From the NCBI GenBank assembly GCA_051880335.1, contig JBJENT010000239.1, positions 1 through 6,932 on the forward strand: a DNA stretch of 6,932 nt. Direction: 5' to 3'. Source of the DNA: 1XD8-76 sp051880335. Its GTDB lineage: Bacteria > Bacillota > Clostridia > Lachnospirales > Lachnospiraceae. Below the pieces are notes generated by a model. It had not been told where the DNA came from and ran no database searches. It saw nothing but the letters and a program-made list of their open reading frames with translations. A program made the translations under genes and the position numbers. Positions 1 to 6,490 of the stretch are shown piece after piece; positions within the stretch are counted from its first letter, which is position 1; each line of letters opens with the position of its first letter.

Positions 1-1
1 G

Positions 2-67
2 GCGAAGGCACTTCGCAAACTGAGACATCCGTCCAGAAGCCGCAAGCTGAAGGACTATCTGGATTAA
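2..67 (+). CDS. rpoD: RNA polymerase primary sigma factor RpoD (SigA), C-terminal end only
   Basis: The window opens inside this gene. Reading from base 2 gives 21 codons and a TAA stop. The translation contains ALRKLRHPSRSRKLKDYLD, the hallmark C-terminus of primary sigma factors; from family knowledge, B. subtilis SigA ends almost identically. This is the end of sigma region 4.2, just after the helix-turn-helix that reads the -35 box, and the LRHPSRS stretch is strongly conserved in housekeeping sigma factors. The rest of the protein lies upstream of the window. In many Firmicutes rpoD is followed by trmK and a Nif3 gene, as here. No terminator is visible after the stop, so transcription probably continues into trmK. 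Confidence 0.93.
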   Translation, partial: AKALRKLRHPSRSRKLKDYLD

Positions 68-91
68 GGGCCACTATTTAGAATTGTAATT

Positions 92-130
92 AAGGATTAT
101 TATCAAGGATCAATATTAAGGATTACTATT
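92..130 (+). repeat. Three tandem copies of a 13-base AAGGAT-headed unit before trmK
   Basis: Three head-to-tail 13-base units fill this tract: AAGGATTATTATC (92-104), AAGGATCAATATT (105-117) and AAGGATTACTATT (118-130). Each begins with AAGGAT, and the outer two differ at only two positions. The tract lies in the rpoD-trmK gap and ends 9 bases before the trmK ATG. The AAGGA core resembles a Shine-Dalgarno, but even the last copy sits farther from the start than usual. Whether the tract has a role or is slippage-derived spacer cannot be told from the sequence. Confidence 0.6.
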
Positions 131-139
131 ATAATTGCT

Positions 140-919
140 ATGGTTGAATTATCAAAAAGAATGCAGGCGGTAGCAGCTTATGTGCCGAAAAACACCGTTG
201 CCTGTGATGTGGGATGCGATCATGGTTTTGTATCTATCTATCTGGTACAGCAGAAGATATGTCCAAAGGTGATTGCCATGGATGTGAAAGCAGGACCACT
301 TCAGCGTGCCCGTGAACATATTCAGGAATATGGGCTGGAGGATTACATACCGACGAGACTTTCCGATGGACTGAGTGCCATAAAACCGGAGGAAGCAGAG
401 GATTCTATAGATGGTGCCATTATCGCAGGAATGGGCGGACGATTGGTGGTGAAAATCTTATCAGACAGTCTGGACAAGGTACGGAAAATGTCCTATCTGG
501 TATTGCAGCCCCAGTCAGAGCTCGCTTTTGTACGGAAATGGTTGAGGCAGCAGGGGTTTTTCATTACCGATGAAGATATGGTGCTGGAGGATGGAAAATA
601 CTATCCGATTCTTTTTATTGAGCTGGAAAAGAATCGGAAATGTCTGGGGCTGACACTGGAAAGACCAGAGGAAAAGCTGAAAATGACAGCCGAGAGGGAG
701 AAAAACCAAAAGGAAGCCGCCAGACAGGAAGCAGAAGACCATTTTGGCCCATGCCTGATCCGAAAACGCCATGAAGTTTTAAAATCCTACCTGCAGTTCT
801 GGGAAAAGCACCAGAGAAATATATTAGAGCAGGTGAAGGAACATCCTGAGAGAAGTAAGCAGGTATTGCAGGAACTTGAAAGAATACGCTATACCATGGA
901 ACTGTTGGAAAATGCATGA
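140..919 (+). CDS. trmK: tRNA (adenine(22)-N(1))-methyltransferase TrmK
   Basis: This 259-residue protein belongs to the TrmK (YqfN) family, which uses S-adenosylmethionine to methylate N1 of adenine 22 in the tRNA D-loop region in the cytoplasm. The start LSKRMQAVAAYVP and the motif I variant DVGCDHGF (residues 23-30) form the Rossmann SAM-binding site, with an acidic residue after the next strand (AMDVK, 46-50). The family signature GMGG is at 97-100, and QPQSE (123-127) followed by the LEDGKYYPI segment (149-157) is also typical. Residues about 175-258 are charged and helical, matching the C-terminal coiled-coil domain of the family. The ATG at 140 is preferred because the conserved LSKR segment follows it directly, although no well-placed Shine-Dalgarno precedes it. 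Position after rpoD and before a Nif3 gene is the usual Firmicute arrangement. Length is somewhat above the usual family size through the charged C-terminal part. Confidence 0.92.
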   Translation: MVELSKRMQAVAAYVPKNTVACDVGCDHGFVSIYLVQQKICPKVIAMDVKAGPLQRAREHIQEYGLEDYIPTRLSDGLSAIKPEEAEDSIDGAIIAGMGGRLVVKILSDSLDKVRKMSYLVLQPQSELAFVRKWLRQQGFFITDEDMVLEDGKYYPILFIELEKNRKCLGLTLERPEEKLKMTAEREKNQKEAARQEAEDHFGPCLIRKRHEVLKSYLQFWEKHQRNILEQVKEHPERSKQVLQELERIRYTMELLENA

Positions 920-992
920 AAAGACATATGTAGCAGAAAGCATGCATCAGGAAAAAGCGGTATCTACATTTGAGATGAGGAAAGAAATATGA
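912..992 (+). other. trmK-nif3 intercistronic stretch with a possible 26-codon coupled reading frame
   Basis: An ATG at 912, overlapping the last codons of trmK, opens a 26-codon frame (beginning MHEKTYVAES) that ends in a TGA at 990-992. That TGA overlaps the nif3 ATG (989-991) as ATGA, an arrangement typical of translational coupling. The frame has no clear ribosome binding site and no recognisable domain. A perfect 7-base inverted repeat, ATGCATG (912-918) and CATGCAT (941-947), flanks the trmK stop. The frame could be a small leader-type peptide that carries ribosomes from trmK to nif3, or it could be chance in a short gap. It is not called as a confident gene. Confidence 0.2.
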
Positions 993-1771
993 AATGTCAG
1001 GAAATCATAGAATGTCTGGAAGAGGTTTCACCCAGATCCTTTGCAGAGCCCTGGGATAACGTGGGACTTTTGTGTGGCAGAGGCGAGAAAGAGGTCAGAA
1101 CGATTTACATTGCACTGGATGCTACCAGTGAGGTAATTGACGGGGCAATTGCAGCAGGTGCAGATATGCTTTTGACCCATCATCCCATGATCTTTAAGCC
1201 TATCAAAAGTGTTCAGGGAAATGATTTTATCGGAGACCGGATATTGCGTCTGGCGGAGCATCAGATATGCTATTATGCCATGCATACCAATTTTGATGTG
1301 ATGGGAATGGCAGATGCTGTAGCAGATGAGCTTTCCCTTCAGGACCGCAAAGTTTTATCGGTTACCTATGAAGATGACATTTCCAAAGAAGGAATCGGAA
1401 GAATCGGGGTACTTCCACATGCCATGAACCTGGCGGAATGCGCACAATATATTAAGAGCAGCTGCCGGATTGAACATGTAAAGGTGTTTGGAAATCCTAC
1501 GGATACGGTAATCATGGCAGCAGTTTGTCCGGGTTCCGGAAAAAGCTGTATTGAAGATGCCATTGCAATGGGAGCGGATGTATTAATAACAGGTGATATT
1601 GATCACCATGAGGGCATTGATGCAGTAGAGAGAGGGCTTTCTATCATTGATGCAGGGCATTATGGACTGGAAAAAATTTTTGTGCCCTATATGGAAGAAT
1701 ATTGTAAAAGAAAACTGCCGGGCATACAGGTTTATGCAGCACCGGAGCAGAATCCTTTCTGGATTTTGTAA
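989..1771 (+). CDS. Nif3/YqfO-family dinuclear metal centre protein (annotated elsewhere as GTP cyclohydrolase 1 type 2 homolog)
   Basis: This 260-residue protein has the full Nif3/YbgI/YqfO signature set. The family forms toroidal hexamers with a two-metal site in each subunit; its biochemical role is not settled, and the cyclohydrolase label comes from homology. Metal ligand candidates are His64-His65 in LLTHHPMIFKP, the MHTNFDV motif (His99, Asp103), and His224 with Glu228 in DAGHYGLEKI. The N-terminal PWDNVGLLCG (21-30) is also a family marker. At 260 residues this is the short form, lacking the roughly 100-residue PII-like middle domain of B. subtilis YqfO. A Shine-Dalgarno-like GAGG (977-980) lies 8 bases before the ATG. 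The gene lies 69 bases after trmK and abuts the downstream kinase, so all three are probably one transcription unit. The function of the product here is unknown. Confidence 0.9.
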   Translation: MKCQEIIECLEEVSPRSFAEPWDNVGLLCGRGEKEVRTIYIALDATSEVIDGAIAAGADMLLTHHPMIFKPIKSVQGNDFIGDRILRLAEHQICYYAMHTNFDVMGMADAVADELSLQDRKVLSVTYEDDISKEGIGRIGVLPHAMNLAECAQYIKSSCRIEHVKVFGNPTDTVIMAAVCPGSGKSCIEDAIAMGADVLITGDIDHHEGIDAVERGLSIIDAGHYGLEKIFVPYMEEYCKRKLPGIQVYAAPEQNPFWIL

Positions 1772-1786
1772 ATGATGGGGGAAAAG

Positions 1787-3439
1787 ATGAAGGTTAAAAT
1801 TGGAGAAGAAATCAGAGAATATCAGGACGGAATAACCTATGAAGTGATTGCTTCAGATTATCAGGAGGCATATCAGAACACCATTGCGCTGGTGGTTGCC
1901 AATGGCAAAATACGGGAACTTCATAAAAAAGCCTTTGGGGATCAGGAAATTTCCTTCCTTACCTATACCGATACGATTGGGCACAAAGCCTATGTCCGTA
2001 CGGTTACCATGATCTTTTTGAAAGCCGCTACGGAAGTAATCGGGAAAGAAGTATGTAAAGGACTGAAAATAGAATTTGCCATCGGGCATGGTTATTATTG
2101 CTCGAAAAGAGGTGATTTTGAAATCACCGACGAACTGGTGAATGCGATACAAAAGCGCATGGAGGAACTGGTAGAGCAGAAAATGCCGATTAAAAAGAAA
2201 TCCTATCCCATGGATGAAGCCATACAGCTCATGGAAGAAAATGGCATGCAGGATAAGGTGAAACTGTTCCGTTACCGCAGAAGTTCCAGTGTCAATCTGT
2301 ATAACCTGGATGGCTATCTGGATTATTACTATGGATACATGCTTCCTGATACCGGATACGCTAAGTCTTTCCAGGTAATTCCTTATGATGAAGGATTCAT
2401 GCTTCTTATGCCGGAGCGGAAAAATCCACATGTACTGCCGCCTTTCGTACCGCGTGAAAAGTTGTTCCATGTACTGAAGGAAACTGCTGTCTGGACACAG
2501 AGATTCGGAATCGAGACAGTGGGCGATTTGAATAATTGTATTTGTTCCGGTGAAATATATGATATTATTATGTTACAGGAAGCAGAGCAGGAAAGAAAAA
2601 TAGGAGAGATCGCCAAAGAAATCGTAAGTCGTGAGCATGTCAAGTTCATTATGATCGCAGGACCATCGTCTTCCGGTAAAACATCCTTTGCTAACCGATT
2701 GTCCATTCAGCTGAAATCTCTGGGGAAAAAACCCCATTTAATTAGTCTGGATGACTATTTTGTGGACAGGGAACTTACGCCGAGGGATGAAAAGGGAGAT
2801 TACAATTTTGAATGTCTGGGCGCCATTGATGTAGAAGGTTTTAACAGGGATATGTTAAAATTATTAAATGGCGAGACAGTGGAAATCCCAAGCTTCAATT
2901 TTAAGATTGGTAAAAGAGAATATGACGGAAACGTAAAACACTTAAGTGAAGATGATGTACTGGTTATTGAAGGAATTCATGGACTGAATCCAAAGATGTC
3001 CCATGCTTTGCCGGAAGAGAGTAAGTTTAAGATTTATATCAGTGCACTTACCAGCCTGAATATCGATGATCACAACCGGATTCCAACTACGGATGGAAGA
3101 CTGCTGAGACGTATGGTGCGGGATGCCAGAACCAGAGGAGCATCTGCAAAACGTACTCTGCAGATGTGGGGCTCCGTGAGAAAGGGAGAAGAAGAAAATA
3201 TCTTCCCATTCCAGGAAGAGGCAGATGTGATGTTCAATTCGGTATTGATGTATGAACTGGCAGTGCTGAAACAATATGCCGAGCCGCTGCTTTTCAGTAT
3301 TCAAAAAGGAGAGCCGGAATATTTTGAAGCCAAGAGATTACTTAGATTTTTGAATTATTTCCTTGGCATTGACAGTACAAGATTACCAAACAACTCCATT
3401 TGCAGGGAATTTGTTGGAGGAAGTTGTTTCAAGGTATAA
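1787..3439 (+). CDS. Nucleoside kinase, uridine-kinase/phosphoribulokinase type with a ThrRS-like N-terminal region
   Basis: Counting from the ATG at 1787 gives 550 residues in two halves. Residues 1-60 resemble a TGS domain, and about 90-165 resemble the second additional domain of threonyl-tRNA synthetase (FAIGHGYY, 97-104, then an amphipathic helix with EELVEQ). The C-terminal half, from about 285, is a P-loop kinase of the Udk/PRK superfamily: Walker A GPSSSGKT (292-299), acidic DDYF (322-325), IEGIHGL (394-400) and the RRMVRD segment (441-446). The family probably phosphorylates a nucleoside such as uridine with a nucleoside triphosphate, but the true substrate is unknown. An in-frame ATG at 1772 directly abuts the nif3 stop and would add five residues. 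The 1787 start is preferred because GGGGG (1777-1781) sits 5 bases before it, though coupled initiation at 1772 remains possible. This fusion type after a Nif3 gene is recurrent in Clostridia. No key kinase motif is missing. Confidence 0.88.
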   Translation: MKVKIGEEIREYQDGITYEVIASDYQEAYQNTIALVVANGKIRELHKKAFGDQEISFLTYTDTIGHKAYVRTVTMIFLKAATEVIGKEVCKGLKIEFAIGHGYYCSKRGDFEITDELVNAIQKRMEELVEQKMPIKKKSYPMDEAIQLMEENGMQDKVKLFRYRRSSSVNLYNLDGYLDYYYGYMLPDTGYAKSFQVIPYDEGFMLLMPERKNPHVLPPFVPREKLFHVLKETAVWTQRFGIETVGDLNNCICSGEIYDIIMLQEAEQERKIGEIAKEIVSREHVKFIMIAGPSSSGKTSFANRLSIQLKSLGKKPHLISLDDYFVDRELTPRDEKGDYNFECLGAIDVEGFNRDMLKLLNGETVEIPSFNFKIGKREYDGNVKHLSEDDVLVIEGIHGLNPKMSHALPEESKFKIYISALTSLNIDDHNRIPTTDGRLLRRMVRDARTRGASAKRTLQMWGSVRKGEEENIFPFQEEADVMFNSVLMYELAVLKQYAEPLLFSIQKGEPEYFEAKRLLRFLNYFLGIDSTRLPNNSICREFVGGSCFKV

Positions 3440-3446
3440 ATTACAA

Positions 3447-3480
3447 TGGTATAATTATAGTAATTAAGATACGGGGTGGA
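3447..3480 (+). promoter_or_regulatory. Extended -10 promoter and ribosome binding site of the response regulator-kinase pair
   Basis: TGGTATAAT (3447-3455) is a consensus extended -10 (TGn plus TATAAT), 8 bases after the kinase stop. The likely transcription start is near 3462. A -35 box is weak: TTTCAA at 3427-3432 has 17-base spacing but only three consensus matches, as expected when an extended -10 is used. The hexamer is part of a perfect palindrome, TATAATTATA (3450-3459), and 6-base arms AATTAC (3439-3444) and GTAATT (3460-3465) lie around it. The ribosome binding site is GGGGTGGA (3473-3480), 8 bases before the ATG at 3489. This suggests the signalling genes have their own promoter separate from the rpoD train. 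Confidence 0.55.
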
Positions 3481-3488
3481 CAAAGAAA

Positions 3489-4277
3489 ATGTTAGGAGAC
3501 GAAATAAAAAAGAACACAGTGCTTTTGGTGGGAGCAAAGACCAATTATCTTTTGATTTCCTTAAAAGACAGGTTGTCGGAGACCTCTTTGAAAGTAAATG
3601 TTTTCAGTGCTGATGTGGATACCATCAATAAGATCGATCAGAATGCGAAAGCGGTTATATTGTATGCAGATATGGCGATGATTCAGGATCAGCAGGTTCT
3701 GGTATATTTGAAGGACATGATTTTGGAAAGAGATATTCCGATTTTTATCATTGGTTCCAGAGAAGAACTGGATGAGATCAAAGAAATCATACCGGAGCAT
3801 ATCATACAGGAAGAATTTGAAAGACCTGTAAATGTCAGGGAAATCGCAGAAAAAGTTGAGAGGTTTATTGCATCTACAGTATCTGTTCCGAAGAAAAAAC
3901 TGCTGGTGGTAGATGATTCCAGTATTATGCTGCATAATCTGAAAGGGTGGCTTAGTGATAAATATCAGGTAACATTAGCAGATTCCGGTATTGCTGCAAT
4001 AAAGTGCATCTCTTTAAACAGACCAGACCTTATCATTCTGGATTATGAGATGCCGATCTGCGATGGCAAACAGGTGCTGCAGATGATTCGCTCTGAAATG
4101 GAATTCGCTGATATTCCAGTGATTTTTCTAACAGGAAGAGGAGACAGGGAAAGCGTTATGGAAGTCATGGCTTTGAAACCTGCAGGATATTTGCTGAAAA
4201 GCATGAGACCTATCGAAATTATTCAGGCAATCAATGAATTTTTCGAGAAGCAAAAAGGAAAAATGTTAGAAAAATGA
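3489..4277 (+). CDS. Response regulator with degenerate receiver plus intact receiver, no output domain
   Basis: The 262-residue product has two receiver-like halves. The C-terminal half (about 136-255) is a complete REC domain: acidic pair Asp142/Asp143 in LLVVDDSS, phosphoacceptor Asp185 in LIILDYEMP, Thr215 in IFLTGRGD, and Lys237 in YLLKSMRP. The N-terminal half (about 8-128) follows the same alternating strand/helix pattern (TVLLVGA, AVILYADM, IPIFIIGS, FERPVN) but has Val-Gly in place of the acidic pair and Tyr59 where the phosphoacceptor would align, so it is probably a pseudo-receiver. No helix-turn-helix, GGDEF, EAL or other effector is present. The stop overlaps the start of the hybrid kinase as ATGA, so the two are translationally coupled. 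By inference it takes phosphate from the kinase's HPt domain or acts as a regulatory partner, and any output must come through protein contacts or another regulator. No membrane segment or signal peptide is visible. Confidence 0.88.
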   Translation: MLGDEIKKNTVLLVGAKTNYLLISLKDRLSETSLKVNVFSADVDTINKIDQNAKAVILYADMAMIQDQQVLVYLKDMILERDIPIFIIGSREELDEIKEIIPEHIIQEEFERPVNVREIAEKVERFIASTVSVPKKKLLVVDDSSIMLHNLKGWLSDKYQVTLADSGIAAIKCISLNRPDLIILDYEMPICDGKQVLQMIRSEMEFADIPVIFLTGRGDRESVMEVMALKPAGYLLKSMRPIEIIQAINEFFEKQKGKMLEK

Positions 4278-6490
4278 TAGATATTCCAAATAAAATAAAA
4301 AGTATTCTCATAAAGATGGGAAGTGAAAATGCTGATCAGATGACATACAATCTGCTTTTGATCGGCGGAATGGTTATCAGCGTTTTTGCTTTTTTTGAAT
4401 CTGTTCTGATTGGAGCACACATATCCCATATACTTCTGATCGGGACTGCAGGAATCATGTTTACAGTAACCTTCCTTTTTGTAAATGTGTTACATAAAAT
4501 GAAGCTGGCAACGGTCTTTGCGCTGGTTACGGTGATATTTATTCTTTTTCCTGCCATGTTTATGACCTGTGGCGGTCTGCAGGGAGGAATGATTTTCTGG
4601 ATGGCAGTGGGTATTATCTGTACCTTTCTGCTGGGAAAAGGGAAAAAATGCTTTACGATGATCATTTTGGAAATCATTGTGTATTCTGCTACGGTGATCT
4701 TTTCCTTTTATCATCCGGAATATGTTCAGAAGCTGGGAACAGAATGGGATGTGATGGCAGATATACTGGCCAGTATGATCGCAGCATCTATTTGTCTGGG
4801 TATTGTGGTGAAATATCAGCACTGGCTGTATGATAACGAAATGGCAAGCCAGGAAGAGCAGCGTATCCGCATGCAGCTGTTAAAGATGGAAGCGGAAAAA
4901 GCCAATGCAGCGAAAAGTGAGTTCCTGGCCAATATGTCCCATGAAATAAGGACACCAATGAATGCCATCATCGGAATAACTCGTATCACCCTGCGGGAAG
5001 AGATGAGCAAAGAGGTGCGTGACAATGTGGAAGATGTGCTGCATTCCAGCGAGGCTCTTCTTTCCATTATAAATGATATTCTGGACTTTTCGAAAATCGA
5101 AGCAGGAGATATGGAAATCGTTCCGGCAGAATATCAGTTTGCATCAATGATACACGATAGTATTACAATCGCGGAAAGCAGGCTGGGGGAAAGCAAAGTA
5201 GAATTCCGTAAAATAATAGAACCAACGATTCCAAATCTGCTGTGGGGAGATGAGGGAAGAGTCCGCCAGGTTCTGCTTAACCTGCTCAGTAATGCAATCA
5301 AATATACAAAAGAGGGGTCGGTAACCCTGAAAGTCGGCTGGCACAGAGAAGACAATAATGCGGTGCTGGAATTTGAGGTTATCGATACCGGTCAGGGTAT
5401 TAAAACGGAAAATCTGGAAAAAATCTTTAAGAGATTTTCCAGAGTGGAATTAAAGAAAAACAGAGCAATTGAAGGGACCGGGCTGGGGCTTTCTATTTCC
5501 CAGAGTCTGGCTAAACTGATGGAGGGTAATATTTCGGTGGAAAGTGAATACGGAAAAGGTTCCACCTTCCGCTTTGTTGTTCCACAGAAAATTATGGATG
5601 AAAAGGCCAGTTATGAAAGTGCCCTGTCAGAGGATCCTCATAGAAATAGAAAAGAAAAGGCTGTTTATAGAAAGAAATATGAAGGTGCGTCTGTGTTAAT
5701 CGTAGATGACAATCTGATGAACCTGAAAGTGGCAAAGGGCCTTTTAAAACCTTATAAAATGGATGTTGATACAGCTTCCAGCGGGCAGCAGTGTCTGGAT
5801 ATGGTGGAGGATAGAGTATTTGATCTGATTTTGCTGGATCATATGATGCCTCAGATGGACGGAATCGAGACGCTGGAAAAATTGAAAGAAATGAAAAGCT
5901 TTCATACACCGGTCATAGCATTAACCGCAAATGCTATGATGGGAGCAAAACAGATGTATGAAGAATATGGCTTTAACGGATACCTGTCAAAACCGATTAA
6001 GGTGGCAGAGATTGAAGAAATTCTTGGCAACTATTTATCATCCTTTGAAACAGAAATGGATGAGAATTGTGCGATAGAGGAAACAAATCATTTAGAAAAT
6101 AATTTGGGGATTTATAAGGAGGAAATGATTATGATGTACGGGGAAGAACTGGATATCGACCATGGCATGGAGTATGCAGCAATGGGAGATGAAGACTTTT
6201 ACTTGGAAACACTGGAAATCTTTCTGGAGGAAACCGCAAGAGATGAAGGCAGAATGAAAGACTTTCTGGGAGGAAGCGATTTGAAGAATTATGCTGTTTT
6301 GGTGCATGGTCTCAAAAGCAATTCACGTACCATTGGCGCGATGAAGCTGGGAAGCTTTGCAGAGGACATGGAAATGAAGAGCAAAGCAGGAGAAATGGAT
6401 TACATACTGGCTCATCATGATGCACTGATGGAGCACCTGGAAAAAGTGAGGGTAGAAATCAGGGCTTATCTGCAGGAGCATGACAGATAA
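4274..6490 (+). CDS. Membrane hybrid histidine kinase: six-helix sensor, HisKA, HATPase_c, receiver, HPt
   Basis: The 738-residue protein starts with six predicted membrane helices (about 27-46, 51-72, 78-97, 104-121, 126-146, 162-181) joined by short loops, so there is no sizeable external sensor domain. A charged helix (185-215) leads to HisKA with the phosphorylated His223 in MSHEIRTPMN. The ATPase domain has the N box around Asn336/Asn340, G1 DTGQG (371-375), F box FKRF (385-388) and G2 GTGLGL (401-406). The receiver (472-588) has Asp478/Asp479, phosphoacceptor Asp522 in LLDHMMPQMDG, Thr551 and Lys573. A linker leads to an HPt domain (about 632-735) with His678 in VHGLKSNSRTIG. All catalytic residues are intact, giving the tripartite layout of ArcB/BarA-type kinases, which pass phosphate His to Asp to His and then to a separate regulator. 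The signal is unknown. The ATG overlaps the previous stop (ATGA) and its own Shine-Dalgarno is poor (AAGGA, 14 bases away), so translation probably depends on coupling. Confidence 0.93.
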   Translation: MIDIPNKIKSILIKMGSENADQMTYNLLLIGGMVISVFAFFESVLIGAHISHILLIGTAGIMFTVTFLFVNVLHKMKLATVFALVTVIFILFPAMFMTCGGLQGGMIFWMAVGIICTFLLGKGKKCFTMIILEIIVYSATVIFSFYHPEYVQKLGTEWDVMADILASMIAASICLGIVVKYQHWLYDNEMASQEEQRIRMQLLKMEAEKANAAKSEFLANMSHEIRTPMNAIIGITRITLREEMSKEVRDNVEDVLHSSEALLSIINDILDFSKIEAGDMEIVPAEYQFASMIHDSITIAESRLGESKVEFRKIIEPTIPNLLWGDEGRVRQVLLNLLSNAIKYTKEGSVTLKVGWHREDNNAVLEFEVIDTGQGIKTENLEKIFKRFSRVELKKNRAIEGTGLGLSISQSLAKLMEGNISVESEYGKGSTFRFVVPQKIMDEKASYESALSEDPHRNRKEKAVYRKKYEGASVLIVDDNLMNLKVAKGLLKPYKMDVDTASSGQQCLDMVEDRVFDLILLDHMMPQMDGIETLEKLKEMKSFHTPVIALTANAMMGAKQMYEEYGFNGYLSKPIKVAEIEEILGNYLSSFETEMDENCAIEETNHLENNLGIYKEEMIMMYGEELDIDHGMEYAAMGDEDFYLETLEIFLEETARDEGRMKDFLGGSDLKNYAVLVHGLKSNSRTIGAMKLGSFAEDMEMKSKAGEMDYILAHHDALMEHLEKVRVEIRAYLQEHDR
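6116..6136 (+). promoter_or_regulatory. Strong internal Shine-Dalgarno with in-frame ATGs at the receiver/HPt boundary
   Basis: AAGGAGG (6116-6122) is an almost ideal Shine-Dalgarno. Exactly 8 bases later come two in-frame ATG codons (6131 and 6134, residues Met620 and Met621 of the kinase); a closer ATG is at 6125 (Met618). Starting at Met620 would give a 119-residue protein that is essentially the HPt domain alone. The site lies in the linker after the receiver domain, where coding constraint is low. It is the best ribosome binding site seen in the window. Function is inferred from position and spacing only. Confidence 0.35.

Noticed and set aside
130..135. TATAAT just before the trmK start, as a promoter for trmK
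   Set aside because: The hexamer ends 4 bases before the ATG, so transcription would begin at or inside the start codon, and no -35-like sequence lies 16-18 bases upstream. Read-through from rpoD is simpler.
1853..2470. A 205-codon open frame on the minus strand within the nucleoside kinase gene
   Set aside because: It lies wholly opposite a well-supported gene with intact motifs, its translation shows no recognisable domain, and it is rich in Phe, Ile and His as expected for an antisense shadow.
3669..3671. Asp61 of the response regulator as the phosphoacceptor of a working first receiver
   Set aside because: Aligning YADMAMI with LDYEMPI puts Asp61 at the Glu187 position and Tyr59 at the acceptor position, and the acidic pair is missing, so this half is judged degenerate.
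4336..4822. Overlapping minus-strand frames opposite the membrane region of the hybrid kinase
   Set aside because: They are antisense to hydrophobic codons and have no domain or ribosome binding site. The sense strand encodes clear membrane helices continuing into HisKA.
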